Assembly (NCBI RefSeq): GCF_025753855.1
Contig: NZ_JAOWPT010000003.1
Coordinates: 620,001-684,000, forward strand
Origin: Mesorhizobium sp. ZC-5
Lineage (GTDB): Bacteria; Pseudomonadota; Alphaproteobacteria; Rhizobiales; Rhizobiaceae
Direction of reading: 5' to 3'
Length of the DNA stretch: 64,000 nucleotides
Part shown: positions 1 through 8,629 of the stretch, piece after piece
Layout of the letters: each line of letters begins with the position of its first letter
How positions within the stretch are numbered: position 1 is the first letter of the stretch
The notes under the pieces: model-generated
Database searches by the model: none
What the model was told of the DNA's origin: nothing
The model's input: only the letters and a program-made list of their open reading frames with translations
Made by a program: the position numbers and the translations under genes

Positions 1-1
1 C

Positions 2-589
2 GAAGCGGCGGGCGGTCGCGCCGTCGCCATCCAGGCCGACAACCGCGACGCGGTAGCGATCGAAAAATCCGTAGCCGAAACAGTTTCTTCGCTTGGCAGG
101 CTCGACATCCTTGTCAACAGCGCCGGCATCTGGCGTGCCGAACCGATCGACAGTCTGTCGCTGGCCGATTTCGACGAGTCCATGGAGGTCAATCTGCGCG
201 CGCCGTTCGTGGCGTCCAAGGCGGCGGCGGTTCATATGGGCGAGGGCGGCCGCATCATCTCGATCGGCAGCAATCTCGCCGAGCGCGTCACCGACGAGGG
301 CCTTACGGCCTACTCGACCAGCAAAGCAGCCCTTGTCGGCCTGACCAGGGCGCTGGCGCGCGACCTCGGCGGCCGCGGCATCACCGCCAATGTCGTGCAT
401 CCGGGCTCGACGAACACCGACATGAATCCCGCGGATGGGCCGTACGCCGAAAATCAGCGCCAGAAGATGGCGATGCCGCGTTTCGGCGACGCCGAAGAAA
501 TCGCCGGGCTTGTCGCCTGGCTGGCCGGCCCGGAATCGCGTTTCGTCACCGGCGCGGCGTTGACCATCGATGGCGGCGCCAACGCCTGA
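2..589 (+). CDS. SDR-family NAD(P)-dependent oxidoreductase, 5' end outside window
   Basis: The visible 195 codons are the C-terminal three quarters of a classical short-chain dehydrogenase/reductase; the start codon and nucleotide-binding Gly motif lie upstream of base 1. The frame shows the structural NSAG motif, the catalytic YSTSK (Tyr-x-x-x-Lys) and the usual C-terminal end TIDGGANA. These enzymes reduce or oxidise a carbonyl/alcohol with NAD(P)H in the cytoplasm. The substrate cannot be read from the sequence; the closest general type is FabG-like 3-oxoacyl reductase or sugar/alcohol dehydrogenase. A hairpin with a T-run follows the stop, so this is probably the last gene of its transcript. 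Confidence 0.9.
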   Translation, partial: EAAGGRAVAIQADNRDAVAIEKSVAETVSSLGRLDILVNSAGIWRAEPIDSLSLADFDESMEVNLRAPFVASKAAAVHMGEGGRIISIGSNLAERVTDEGLTAYSTSKAALVGLTRALARDLGGRGITANVVHPGSTNTDMNPADGPYAENQRQKMAMPRFGDAEEIAGLVAWLAGPESRFVTGAALTIDGGANA

Positions 590-600
590 GGCTTCGAGGT

Positions 601-667
601 GCCTCGAGTTTCGGATAAGTGCGCCACCGCCCATCCCGAAACTCGAGGCGCGGATAGCCGATTTTTT
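601..667 (+). terminator. Long inverted repeat and T-run after the SDR gene
   Basis: A perfect 14-bp inverted repeat (arms 601-614 and 636-649, 21-nt loop) is followed by a small CGG/CCG hairpin at 651-660 and seven T residues at 661-667. It lies 11 bp after the SDR stop. The small hairpin plus T-run is a plausible intrinsic terminator. The larger palindrome could contribute, or could be a separate binding site. Confidence 0.55.
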
Positions 668-728
668 TGAAACAAATCTGCTTGCGCGGCGTTGGATTCG
701 ATCGGCACTCACGACGAGGAGCAGAACG

Positions 729-1055
729 ATGACCAACAAGAACAAGCGCCCGGACGAGCAGAAAACCTGGCGGGACCAGGGGTCGCAGAACGACCGCAAC
801 CGCGGCGGCCAGCAGCATCAGGACAGCGATCCGCAGACCGATCCGCGCCGCCAGCAGGGCGGTTGGGCCGGCGATGAAGGCGATCAGGACCGCCGGCGCA
901 GTGACGACGGACAGCAGCAGGCCGAAACCGACCCCAAGCGCCAGCAGGGCGGGTGGAGCCGGGATGAAGACGGTATGAAACACGAGCCGGGCCGCAAGCC
1001 ACCAATGGACCGCGACCGCGACTACGATCCGGATGGCGACCGCACCGGGCGCTAG
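729..1055 (+). CDS. Small disordered repeat protein of unknown function
   Basis: This 108-aa protein is extremely hydrophilic and consists almost entirely of Asp, Glu, Gln, Arg, Lys and Gly, with no predicted membrane segment or signal peptide. It carries two imperfect copies of a TDP-(R/K)-RQQGGW-x-x-DE unit (about residues 37-53 and 65-81). The ATG at 729 is chosen because GAGGAG lies just upstream; a longer frame back to 570 would overlap the preceding gene. The QQGGW(S/A) unit recalls the KGG repeat of small stress-induced proteins, but I cannot assign it to that family with confidence. It stands alone, with an inverted repeat after it. Function unknown. Confidence 0.7.
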   Translation: MTNKNKRPDEQKTWRDQGSQNDRNRGGQQHQDSDPQTDPRRQQGGWAGDEGDQDRRRSDDGQQQAETDPKRQQGGWSRDEDGMKHEPGRKPPMDRDRDYDPDGDRTGR

Positions 1056-1083
1056 TAGCTGAGCAGCCTGAATGCGCGAAGCC

Positions 1084-1115
1084 CTGGCCGTCCGGTTCCG
1101 TTGCCGGGCGGCCAG
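1084..1115 (+). terminator. Stable hairpin after the disordered-protein gene
   Basis: A 12-bp stem with one G-U pair (arms 1084-1095 and 1104-1115, 8-nt loop) lies 28 bp after the stop at 1055. No T-run follows, so it is a weak intrinsic terminator or a transcript-stabilising hairpin. Confidence 0.4.
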
Positions 1116-1196
1116 TCCGCGTTTCGCGGTGCAAGGCACATAACTCACGAAAGCGTGTGACGCGGTTTCGCCTCCGGTTCCGGAAATTTATAAAAG

Positions 1197-1225
1197 CTTA
1201 ACGAAATGGGTATGAATCACTATAG
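1197..1225 (+). promoter_or_regulatory. Probable sigma70-type promoter of the L,D-transpeptidase gene
   Basis: CTTAAC at 1197-1202 and CTATAG at 1220-1225 are separated by exactly 17 bases. This closely matches the alphaproteobacterial housekeeping consensus CTTGAC-N17-CTATAT. Transcription would start near 1232 and give a leader of about 100 nt before the ATG at 1331. Confidence 0.6.
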
Positions 1226-1330
1226 TCGGTGCCTCATATCCGCCATGCGGCAAACGGATGGCCTACGGGGTGAAGTCGACACGATTGGCGTGGAACGGGG
1301 AGACCGGCGGTTACAAGCCGGAGGGTCATC

Positions 1331-3358
1331 ATGATGCATCCGGGCAAAAAAGTTTCCTTAGTGTTCGCCGTGGCGATGACACTCGGGCTGGGCGTACCCC
1401 AGGCGTCTGCGCAAGGCCTGTTCGACCGGTTGTTCGGTGGCGGCGTCAGATATGCGCCGCGCGATGAGTATCCCAGGGAGCGCCGCGATTTCCGCCGGCC
1501 GCGCGGTGAGTTTCCGCCGGCGCCGAGGAGGCCCAAACAGCGCGCCGCCCCGAAGATCAGCAGCCCTTCCTACTACACCTACAAGGCCGATGCGCTCGTT
1601 CCCGCCAGCTTCACCGCGCTTGCCGCGGCCGCCAAGCCCGTCAGCTTCGAACCCGCGTTGACGGGCGCTACGTTCCGCGAGGCGCTGGCCGGCTTGCAGG
1701 ACTTCGAGCTTCTCGCCGAAAAGGACATCGCCAAGGCGCTCTCCGACTACTATGCGGCCAATCCCGATTTCATCTGGGTTTCCGGCCTTTCCGCCAACGG
1801 CCGCGCCCAGGAGGCCGTGCGCGTGCTCGGTGAGGCCGGCAGCCATGGGCTCGATCCTGCGGAGTATGGCGTCGCCATTCCGCAGGCGTCCTTCTCGATG
1901 GACGACACCGCTGGGCGTCTTGGCGAGCTGATCCGCTTCGAGATGACGCTGTCGGCGCGTGTGCTGCGCTATGTGCGCGACGCGCAGAACGGCCGCGTCG
2001 ATGCCAACCGGCTTTCGGGTTATCACGACCTGCCGCTGAAACCGCTCGATCTCGTCGCTGTCCTGAAGACCCTCGCCCATACGCAGGAAGTCCGCACCTA
2101 TCTGGAATCGCGCCAGCCGCAGAGCCCCGAGTACCAGGCGCTGCGCGTCGAACTCGAGGCGCTGGAGGCCAGTGCCGAGAACGACATCGTCGTCGATCCC
2201 AAGCTACTGCTGAAACCCGGCGGAATCAGTCCCGAACTGCCGAAGATACTGCAGCTCATCGCCCGCAACGTCGATGACGAGTTCGGCGGCGAATATGGCG
2301 AGGTGCTGGCGCGCCTCGGCAACAGCGAACTCTACATGCCGGAGCTGGTTCCGGTCATCAAGGCGGCGCAGGAAAAGGCCGGCCTCAAGGGCGACGGCGT
2401 CATCGGCCCGCGCACCGTCGCGGCGATTGCCGGCAATTCAAAAGCTGATCGGCTCGACAAGGTGAAGTTTGCGCTGGAGCAGATGCGCTGGCTGCCGCAC
2501 GATCTTGGCGGTACGCGGGTATTCATCAACCAGCCTGCCTACACGGCGTCCTATTTCGAGAACGGCATCGAGAAGCTGAAGATGCGCACCGTCATCGGCA
2601 AGCCGTCCAACCAGACCAGCTTCTTCTACGACGAGATCGAGCAGGTCGACTACAATCCCTATTGGGGCGTGCCGCAGTCGATCATCGTCAACGAGATGCT
2701 GCCGAGGCTGCGCCGCGATCCGGGCTATCTCGACCGGGCTGGCTACGAGGTGACCGATTCCAGGGGCAGGCGGATTCCGTCATCGGCCATCGCCTGGGGC
2801 CAGTACGGATCGAAAGTTCCCTACAGCGTGCGGCAGACGCCGAGCGAAGCCAACGCACTCGGCGAACTGAAGATCCTGTTCCCCAACAAGCACGCCATCT
2901 ACATGCACGACACGCCGCAGAAAGCGCTGTTCGATCGCGATTCGCGCGCGTTCAGCCATGGCTGCGTGCGGCTACAGCAGCCGCGCGAGATGGCGGCCGC
3001 TGTTCTCGGCAAGCCCGTGGACTACGTCGCCCAAAAAATCAGCCAGGGCCATTCGTCGGAAAAGGTTACCCGCAAGATCCCGGTCTATGTCGCCTATTTC
3101 ACCGCCTGGCCGAATGCGTCCGGCAAGGTCGAATATTTCCCTGATGTCTACGACCGCGACGCACGGCTGAAGCAGGCGATCGAAAAGACCGACACCCTGC
3201 GCCTCCCGGCCGGCACGCTCGATCCAAACCCCGTGTCAGGCACGCCGGAAACCGGCATTCCGACCGGCGAACATCCAATAGACGACGCCGCCAACACCGC
3301 CGGCCAGGGCGACAACGCCCAGATCGACCCAGTCACTCTGATCGATGCCGTCAACTAG
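1331..3358 (+). CDS. Periplasmic L,D-transpeptidase of the YcbB/LdtD type
   Basis: This 675-aa protein would form 3-3 cross-links in peptidoglycan or attach partners to it in the periplasm. Residues 1-28 are a signal peptide ending in ASAQ. An Arg/Pro-rich linker follows, then a scaffold domain, a peptidoglycan-binding-type segment at about 341-370 (GDGVIGPRTVAAI), and a YkuD catalytic domain from about 400. The nucleophile motif SHGCVRL is at about 539-545, with an upstream YMHDTP. The length and order match YcbB-type enzymes rather than short YkuD proteins. The C-terminal ~45 residues are Pro/Asp/Gly-rich and probably disordered. GGAGGG lies just before ATG 1331. A promoter is visible upstream, and the gene appears monocistronic. 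Confidence 0.9.
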   Translation: MMHPGKKVSLVFAVAMTLGLGVPQASAQGLFDRLFGGGVRYAPRDEYPRERRDFRRPRGEFPPAPRRPKQRAAPKISSPSYYTYKADALVPASFTALAAAAKPVSFEPALTGATFREALAGLQDFELLAEKDIAKALSDYYAANPDFIWVSGLSANGRAQEAVRVLGEAGSHGLDPAEYGVAIPQASFSMDDTAGRLGELIRFEMTLSARVLRYVRDAQNGRVDANRLSGYHDLPLKPLDLVAVLKTLAHTQEVRTYLESRQPQSPEYQALRVELEALEASAENDIVVDPKLLLKPGGISPELPKILQLIARNVDDEFGGEYGEVLARLGNSELYMPELVPVIKAAQEKAGLKGDGVIGPRTVAAIAGNSKADRLDKVKFALEQMRWLPHDLGGTRVFINQPAYTASYFENGIEKLKMRTVIGKPSNQTSFFYDEIEQVDYNPYWGVPQSIIVNEMLPRLRRDPGYLDRAGYEVTDSRGRRIPSSAIAWGQYGSKVPYSVRQTPSEANALGELKILFPNKHAIYMHDTPQKALFDRDSRAFSHGCVRLQQPREMAAAVLGKPVDYVAQKISQGHSSEKVTRKIPVYVAYFTAWPNASGKVEYFPDVYDRDARLKQAIEKTDTLRLPAGTLDPNPVSGTPETGIPTGEHPIDDAANTAGQGDNAQIDPVTLIDAVN

Positions 3359-3582
3359 CCAGGTTTCGTGGACAAAGCGCATCCAGAGCTTGATTGACGC
3401 GAGCGCAACAAATCGTCGGTGCATCTTCCCTCTAGGGAAGTTTAGGCAGGACAACTAGCCGTTTGTGCTGCATTTTGAGGGGATCGACGATGGCGAGAAT
3501 GCGGATTCACGTTCGACATTGATGGTGCGCACCAGCGCCGTCGCACTGGCTTTGAACCTGCCTTTCGGTGCTTGAGCCGCGT

Positions 3583-4080
3583 TCAGCCGCCGTGATGTTC
3601 GGCGATCGGCTTCTGGTAGGTGAAGCCCATGTCCCAGGGGAAATAGATCCAGGTGTCCTGGCTGACCTCGGTTACGAAGGTGTCGACCAGCGGCCGGCCC
3701 TTGGGCTTGGCGTAGACGGTGGCGAAATGCGCCTGCGGCATCATTGCCCGCACGATCGCCGCCGTCTTGCCGGTATCGGTGAGGTCGTCGACGATCAGCA
3801 CTTCCTTGCCTTCGTCGACCAGCAGCGACGGCGAGACTTCCTTCAGCACCTCCAGCTGCCCCTGTTCGACATATTCGTGGTAGGAGGCCACGCACACCGT
3901 CTCGATCATGCGGATGCCGAGTTCGCGCGAAATGATCGCCGCCGGCACCAATCCGCCGCGGGTGATGCAGACGATCGCCTTCCAGTTGCCGTTGACGCCG
4001 GCGAGCCGCCAGGCGAGCGCGCGGGCGTCGCGATGGAACTGGTCCCACGAGACGGGAAAAGCCTTTTCGGGAAGGGACAT
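3583..4080 (-). CDS. gpt: Xanthine (guanine) phosphoribosyltransferase
   Basis: This cytoplasmic purine-salvage enzyme converts xanthine or guanine plus PRPP to XMP or GMP. The 165-aa length is typical of Gpt. The PRPP-binding signature [13 protein letters not shown] occupies residues 94-106, and an RGGL loop lies at 41-44. The C-terminal segment with WIYFPWD is the region that contacts the purine base in this family. It is followed on the same strand by no close gene (stop at 3583, then a 224-bp gap to the convergent transpeptidase). Another purine-salvage gene, adenine deaminase, is at 18696, but the two are not linked transcriptionally. Confidence 0.9.
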   Translation of the reverse strand: MSLPEKAFPVSWDQFHRDARALAWRLAGVNGNWKAIVCITRGGLVPAAIISRELGIRMIETVCVASYHEYVEQGQLEVLKEVSPSLLVDEGKEVLIVDDLTDTGKTAAIVRAMMPQAHFATVYAKPKGRPLVDTFVTEVSQDTWIYFPWDMGFTYQKPIAEHHGG

Positions 4081-4208
4081 TGCAGCGCACTCCGGAAGCG
4101 CGCCCTGCGGCGCGGGAAAGGTCGGGGAATGCGGGCGGAATTAACCGGAAAGCCGGTGACTTGGCAAGTGCCGCCGCCGCTTGTCGCCGGGCGGCTGCAC
4201 GGAGCTGT

Positions 4209-5048
4209 TCAACGCGACATGAAGGTCGGCACCGGCATCGACTGCAGCAATGTGCGGGTGGTGCCGCCGAACAGGAATTCGCGCAGCCAGGAATGGCTGT
4301 AGGCTCCCATCACGATGAGGTCGGGTTTCGCTTCCGCGGCATGGTTCTCGATCACGGTACCGACCGAGAGCCCGGCGGATTTTTCGTTGACGACGGTGGC
4401 GTGCACGCCATGGCGGCCAAGGCTTGCGGCGATCTCCGTGCCGACTGCCTCGCTCTCCGCGTCGGCGTCCTCCTCGGCGTCGACGACGAGGATTTCCGTC
4501 TCGTCGGCGTCCATGATGAAGGGCAGCGCGTCGAAGACGGCGCGCGCGGCCTCCTTCGAGCCGTTCCAGGCGATCAGCACCTTGCGGAACGTCGCGGTGA
4601 CCGGCGCGGCATAGGGAATGAAGAGAACTGGCCGGCCGGCCTCGAAAAGCAGGCCTTCGAGGTTGGCGCCGGAGATGGAATCGCCGTCCGGGTTGGATTG
4701 GACGGCCACGATCAGGTCGGCACTGCGCGCGCTCGACAGCGAGGAGAGGGCGCTGTCGCCCGAAAAGCTCTCCATGCTGCGCCATTCGGCGGAGACGCCC
4801 TCAGCAAGGCAGCGGGCCGAATAGCGCTGGCCGAGTTCGGCTGCGCGCTTCACGTTGCGCTCGCTGCTGATCTGGATGAATTCGGCGTCGGGAAAGCCCA
4901 TCGGCGTCGTGTAGGAAACCGGCATCACCTCGGCATGGACGCCGATCACATGGCTTTTGAAATGGTTGGCCAGCGGCAATACGCAATCGAGCAGCCGGTC
5001 CTCGTCCTTCTCGCCCTGGACCACAGCAACTATCGTTTTGAACGTCAT
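4209..5048 (-). CDS. Tandem-domain universal stress protein (UspA family)
   Basis: The 279 residues form two Usp domains in tandem (about 1-140 and 150-279), each beginning with the beta-strand found at the start of the fold (FKTIVAVVQG and ATFRKVLIAWNG). The second domain ends with the nucleotide-binding loop pattern (VMGAYSHS followed by FGGTTRTLL) typical of ATP-binding Usp proteins. The first domain lacks an obvious match, as is usual in tandem Usps. The role is inferred: cytoplasmic stress-survival factor. CCTCC on the plus strand just beyond the ATG is a good ribosome binding site (GGAGG). It is a neighbour of gpt but separated from it by about 130 bp. Confidence 0.88.
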   Translation of the reverse strand: MTFKTIVAVVQGEKDEDRLLDCVLPLANHFKSHVIGVHAEVMPVSYTTPMGFPDAEFIQISSERNVKRAAELGQRYSARCLAEGVSAEWRSMESFSGDSALSSLSSARSADLIVAVQSNPDGDSISGANLEGLLFEAGRPVLFIPYAAPVTATFRKVLIAWNGSKEAARAVFDALPFIMDADETEILVVDAEEDADAESEAVGTEIAASLGRHGVHATVVNEKSAGLSVGTVIENHAAEAKPDLIVMGAYSHSWLREFLFGGTTRTLLQSMPVPTFMSR

Positions 5049-5174
5049 GACAGCCTCCTAGAACGGCGCCGATCTGCGGTGCCTTCGATGGAGAAACTAT
5101 ATCATATCGGGCATTGTTCCGCGCTGGAGTTTGTCAGCGCACCGCGTCTCAGCTTGCTGAACGCTTTTGGCCGT

Positions 5175-5366
5175 CTAATTCTCGGTTGGCGCTGGTTTGC
5201 CCTGTTCGCGGAGAACCCGGGCAAGCTTCTTGAACAAATTGGGGTGGTAGCGCTTGCTCTCCGGATCGGCGTTCACCGTGGAACGAAAGCCGCCTCCTGC
5301 AATGTGAATGTGGCGGCTCTTTTCATTATACCAAATAGACACGTCAAATTTGGCCGTCTTGGACAT
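5175..5366 (-). CDS. Short conserved protein of unknown function
   Basis: This 63-aa soluble protein (starting MSKTAKFDVSIWYNEKS) has alternating hydrophobic residues suggesting a small beta-rich domain (FDVSIWYN, HIHIAGGGF), followed by a Lys/Arg-rich helix (NLFKKLARVLREQ). The ATG at 5366 is chosen over an in-frame upstream start at 5393 because GGGAGG sits four bases before it (5371-5376 on the plus strand). I do not recognise a family. It lies between the stress protein and the molybdopterin-binding gene on the same strand. Confidence 0.65.
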   Translation of the reverse strand: MSKTAKFDVSIWYNEKSRHIHIAGGGFRSTVNADPESKRYHPNLFKKLARVLREQGKPAPTEN

Positions 5367-5438
5367 CAAACCTCCCACGCTTCCACCGAGCATATAGGAG
5401 TTCGGCGGGGTAGGCGATAATGCTTACCGTCAGCGCAG

Positions 5439-6179
5439 TCAGTTACCCGGAGAAAGCCTGAGCACCATGGCTTCGACCTCGGCATGCGCCGCATCGAGAG
5501 CTTCCTGCGTGCGGGCGCGCACGACGAGTTCGGTCCAGAACTTGCCGTCGAGATATTTCGGATAGGACCCGATGATGGTGTCGGGATGGGCCTTCTGGAT
5601 GTCCGCCAGCGGCCCGCCGATGACGCCTTCGCCGAACGGGCAATGAACGGTGGCGGAGAGGAGCTTCGTGCCGGTCTTCAGCGTTGGCACGACATTGTCG
5701 AGCATCGCCTGGAAGATCGCCGGCACGCCGGCCATGACATGCACGTTGCCGATGCGGAAGCCGGGCGCCAGCGAGACCGGGTTGTCGATATGTTCGGCGC
5801 CGCGCGGCATCCGCGCCATGCGCTTGCGCGCTTCGGTGAATTCCATCTCGCGCTTGATGTAGCTCGCCTCCAGCATTTGATACGCCCTGGCGTCGTATTC
5901 GCACGGCACGCCGAAAGCCCTGGAAATGGAATCGGCGGTGATGTCGTCGTGCGTCGGACCGATGCCGCCGGTGGTGAACACATAGGTGTAGCGGGCGCGT
6001 ACCGCGTTGACCGCGGCGACGATCTCGTCCTCCTCGTCCGGTACGATGCGGACTTCCTTAAGGTCGATGCCGATCGCCGTCATGACGTCGGCGAGATGGC
6101 CGATGTTCTTGTCCTTGGTGCGGCCGGACAGGATTTCGTCGCCGATGACGAGCATGGCGGCGGTGACGATTTCGGCCAT
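5439..6179 (-). CDS. Molybdopterin-binding domain protein (MoaB/Mog-like, CinA N-terminal type)
   Basis: The 246-aa protein has a MoCF-biosynthesis (MPT-binding) fold at residues 1-170. It opens with AAMLVIGDEILSGRTKDKN and contains the MPT-binding motif TTGGIGPTHDD at 69-79. CinA proteins begin the same way but usually carry a C-terminal nicotinamide-nucleotide amidase domain, which is absent here. It therefore resembles the stand-alone competence/damage-inducible A-like proteins that are common in Rhizobiales. Its substrate (molybdopterin, or ADP-ribose/FAD-type nucleotide as for COG1058 pyrophosphatases) is uncertain. GGAGAG precedes the ATG. No other molybdenum-cofactor genes are nearby. 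Confidence 0.82.
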   Translation of the reverse strand: MAEIVTAAMLVIGDEILSGRTKDKNIGHLADVMTAIGIDLKEVRIVPDEEDEIVAAVNAVRARYTYVFTTGGIGPTHDDITADSISRAFGVPCEYDARAYQMLEASYIKREMEFTEARKRMARMPRGAEHIDNPVSLAPGFRIGNVHVMAGVPAIFQAMLDNVVPTLKTGTKLLSATVHCPFGEGVIGGPLADIQKAHPDTIIGSYPKYLDGKFWTELVVRARTQEALDAAHAEVEAMVLRLSPGN

Positions 6180-6358
6180 TGGGACTCTCCGGAAAGTGAC
6201 TGCCTGCTCTATCGCGGACGCGTCAAGCCGACAATAGCGACGATCTGGTGAACAATGCGTCCCCGATTGGTCGACTTTGATTGGACGAAGGAACCACTAG
6301 ATCAACCGGCGGTAGATCGCGTGGCAGGGTGCCGCGTGTAAATCCAAAGGAGACAGGC

Positions 6359-6958
6359 ATGGCGAAAGTACTGGTGCTTTATTATTCGAGCTGGGGTCAC
6401 ATGGAGCAGATGGCGAACGCCGCCGCCGAAGGTGCGCGCTCCGCCGGCGCCGAGGTGACCGTCAAGCGGGTGCCGGAACTGGTGCCGGAGGCCGTCGCCA
6501 AGGCAGCGCACTACAAGCTCGACCAGGCGGCGCCAGTTGCAGATCCGCTCGAACTCGAAAATTACGACGCCATCATCGTCGGCGCCTCGACGCGCTACGG
6601 CGCCATGGCGGCGCAGTTGAAGAACTTCCTCGACCAGACCGGCCCGCTGTGGGCCAAGGGTGCCCTGGTCAACAAGGTGGCGTCGGTGATGTCGTCGACC
6701 GCGACCCAGCACGGCGGCGCCGAACTGGCGATCATTTCCACCCAGGCCTCGCTCCAGCATCACGGCATGATCATCGTGCCCTTGTCCTACGCCTACCAGG
6801 AGCAGATGGGCAACGACGTGGTGCGCGGCGGTTCGCCCTACGGCATGACCACGACCACCAATGGCGACGGCTCGCGCCAGCCGTCTCCGCAGGAACTGGA
6901 CGGTGCGAAATTCCAGGGCAAGCGCGTCGCCGAGATCGCCGCGAAACTGCACGGCTGA
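6359..6958 (+). CDS. wrbA: NAD(P)H:quinone oxidoreductase, WrbA type
   Basis: This flavodoxin-fold FMN enzyme carries out two-electron reduction of quinones, protecting the cytoplasm from redox stress. The 199-aa length is standard. The FMN phosphate loop is [12 protein letters not shown] (about 9-20), and the family motif [16 protein letters not shown] follows at about 79-94. The later PLSYAY and GGSPYGMTT segments are characteristic of WrbA. AAAGGAGA precedes the ATG at 6359; an in-frame upstream start at 6281 lacks support. A strong intrinsic terminator follows at 6985-7010. Confidence 0.95.
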   Translation: MAKVLVLYYSSWGHMEQMANAAAEGARSAGAEVTVKRVPELVPEAVAKAAHYKLDQAAPVADPLELENYDAIIVGASTRYGAMAAQLKNFLDQTGPLWAKGALVNKVASVMSSTATQHGGAELAIISTQASLQHHGMIIVPLSYAYQEQMGNDVVRGGSPYGMTTTTNGDGSRQPSPQELDGAKFQGKRVAEIAAKLHG

Positions 6959-6984
6959 CCCGAGAAGACCTGGCGGGGTGCGAG

Positions 6985-7010
6985 CGGGTGGCCGATCGGC
7001 CGCCCGTTTT
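6985..7010 (+). terminator. Rho-independent terminator of wrbA
   Basis: A nine-pair stem with one G-U pair (arms 6985-6993 and 6998-7006, GATC loop) is followed immediately by TTTTGTTT. It begins 27 bases after the wrbA stop and ends just before the convergent LysR gene. Confidence 0.85.
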
Positions 7011-7012
7011 GT

Positions 7013-7900
7013 TTACTGGTGGATGACGTCCAGATCGCGAAACGCCTCGACGGCGTGGTTGAGGAATGCCCGCACCTTGGGCTGCATGTGCGGACCGCTC
7101 CGCGCCACCAGTTGCACAGGCAGCGGCGGCGGTTCGAACGGCGCCAACAGGCGGACCAGCGAGCCGGCCTCGAGATCCTCGGCGACCTGATAGGAAAGCA
7201 CGCGCGCAATGCCGCGCCCGGCACGCGCGGCCAGCAATTGCGATTCGACGTCGTTGACGAGAAGCCGCGGTGAGATACGCACCGCCGTGCGACCGCCGAA
7301 ACGCCATTCGTTCGGCCCGGGCCACAGCGAATTGAAGATCGTGTCGTGTTTTGCAAGGTCTGCCGGCCGCTGCGGGATGCCGTGCCGTTCGAGATAGGAA
7401 GGGCTGGCGACGATCTGCCGCCGCACCTCGCCAACCCGGCGCACCAAAAGCGTCGAATCCGACAGCGGGCCAATGCGCACCGCGACATCGATGCCTTCCT
7501 CCAGAAGATCGAGATTGCGGTCGTGAACGATCAACTCGACCTGAAGCTCCGGGAAGGCGTCGAGAAAGCTGGTGACCACGGGCGCGACGTGGCGCCGGCC
7601 GAACTGCACCGGCGCGGTCACCCTGAGAAGCCCGCGCAAAGGTGCGGCCGAAATGCCCGACAGCATGCGCTCGTAATCGCCCAGCAGCGTGCGCGCCTTT
7701 TCGGCGAGCACGCTGCCGGCCTCCGTCGGCGACAGGCGGCGGGTGGTGCGCTCGACGAGACGCGCGCCGGCACGGTTTTCGAGCTCGGTGAGCGCGCGCG
7801 TCACCTGCGGCGGCGACCGGCGCAGCTTGCGCGCGGCGCCGATCAGGCTGCCGCTGTCGATGATCGCCACGAAGGTCGTCAGTTCGTCGAGCCGGTCCAC
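7013..7900 (-). CDS. LysR-family transcriptional regulator
   Basis: This 295-aa DNA-binding regulator has an N-terminal winged helix-turn-helix (residues 1-60, AARKLRRSPPQVTRALTELE) and a C-terminal periplasmic-binding-like effector domain (about 90-290). It is transcribed divergently from a glutathione S-transferase gene 98 bp away, the classic arrangement in which a LysR protein controls the divergent gene and itself. The shared region has a T-N11-A dyad at 7907-7923. The effector is unknown; the GST and flavin-protein neighbours suggest response to an electrophile or quinone, which is inference. Confidence 0.9.
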   Translation of the reverse strand: MDRLDELTTFVAIIDSGSLIGAARKLRRSPPQVTRALTELENRAGARLVERTTRRLSPTEAGSVLAEKARTLLGDYERMLSGISAAPLRGLLRVTAPVQFGRRHVAPVVTSFLDAFPELQVELIVHDRNLDLLEEGIDVAVRIGPLSDSTLLVRRVGEVRRQIVASPSYLERHGIPQRPADLAKHDTIFNSLWPGPNEWRFGGRTAVRISPRLLVNDVESQLLAARAGRGIARVLSYQVAEDLEAGSLVRLLAPFEPPPLPVQLVARSGPHMQPKVRAFLNHAVEAFRDLDVIHQ

Positions 7901-7906
7901 GGGATT

Positions 7907-7923
7907 ATTCCAAAATCCGGAAT
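7907..7923. promoter_or_regulatory. Candidate LysR-type operator in the lysR/gst divergent region
   Basis: ATTCC (7907-7911) and GGAAT (7919-7923) form an inverted repeat with a 7-base spacer and contain the T-N11-A pattern bound by LysR proteins. It sits 7 bp from the regulator's start codon, a position suited to autorepression. Confidence 0.4.
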
Positions 7924-7998
7924 TATGATTTTCAAGAATACAAGATTGGCACGGAAACCGGCAAGGGTAGACTTGGCCGGTGTCGAAGGAGAACCGCC

Positions 7999-8622
7999 AT
8001 GGCCAAAACCGAAATCGTGCTTCATGGAACCGCGCTGTCCGGTCACGCGCATCGGGTGGAACTTCTGCTGCGCATGCTTGGCCTTGCCTATCGTTTTGTC
8101 GACGCTCCCGCCGGCGTGCGGCAAAGCGAGGAATTCCGCAAGCTCAATCCGATCGGACAGATTCCGGTGATCGAGGACGGCGATCTGGTGCTTGCCGACA
8201 GCAACGCGATCCTGGTCTATCTGGCGAAGCGGTATGCGCCGGGCAGTACCTGGCTTCCCGAGGACGCCGTCGGGGCGGCGCGTGTGCAGCGCTGGTTGTC
8301 GATCGCCGCCGGAGAAATCCGCTTCGGTCCGGGCAATGCCCGTCTGATCGCCCAGTTCAAAGTGCCTGGCGATGCAACTGCCTGCGCTGCGATCGCTGGT
8401 CGCGTCCTGAAATTCATGGACGGGCATCTCTCCGGCCGCAACTGGCTTGCCGCCGAAAATCCGACGATTGCCGATCTCGCCTGTTATTCCTACGTCGCCC
8501 ATGCGCCGGAAGGTGGTGTCAGGTTGGAGTCGTACCCGACGCTGCGTGCCTGGCTGGCCAGGGTCGAGGCTTTGCCGCATTTCAAGCCGATGCCGGCCTC
8601 GCCGATTCCGCAGGTCGCGTGA
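7999..8622 (+). CDS. Glutathione S-transferase family protein
   Basis: This 207-aa cytoplasmic enzyme has a thioredoxin-like N-terminal domain (1-80) and an all-helical C-terminal domain (90-205). The glutathione-binding signature is present as IGQIPVIEDGDLVLADSNAI (about 50-69), containing the cis-Pro and the Asp-Ser pair. The N-terminal SGHAHRVELLL replaces the SP-x-x pattern and offers Ser/His near the thiol, as in many bacterial GSTs of unclear substrate. It is the first gene of a row with the flavin-binding protein (8 bp downstream) and is divergent from a LysR regulator that probably controls it. Confidence 0.9.
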   Translation: MAKTEIVLHGTALSGHAHRVELLLRMLGLAYRFVDAPAGVRQSEEFRKLNPIGQIPVIEDGDLVLADSNAILVYLAKRYAPGSTWLPEDAVGAARVQRWLSIAAGEIRFGPGNARLIAQFKVPGDATACAAIAGRVLKFMDGHLSGRNWLAAENPTIADLACYSYVAHAPEGGVRLESYPTLRAWLARVEALPHFKPMPASPIPQVA

Positions 8623-8629
8623 GGCCGTC

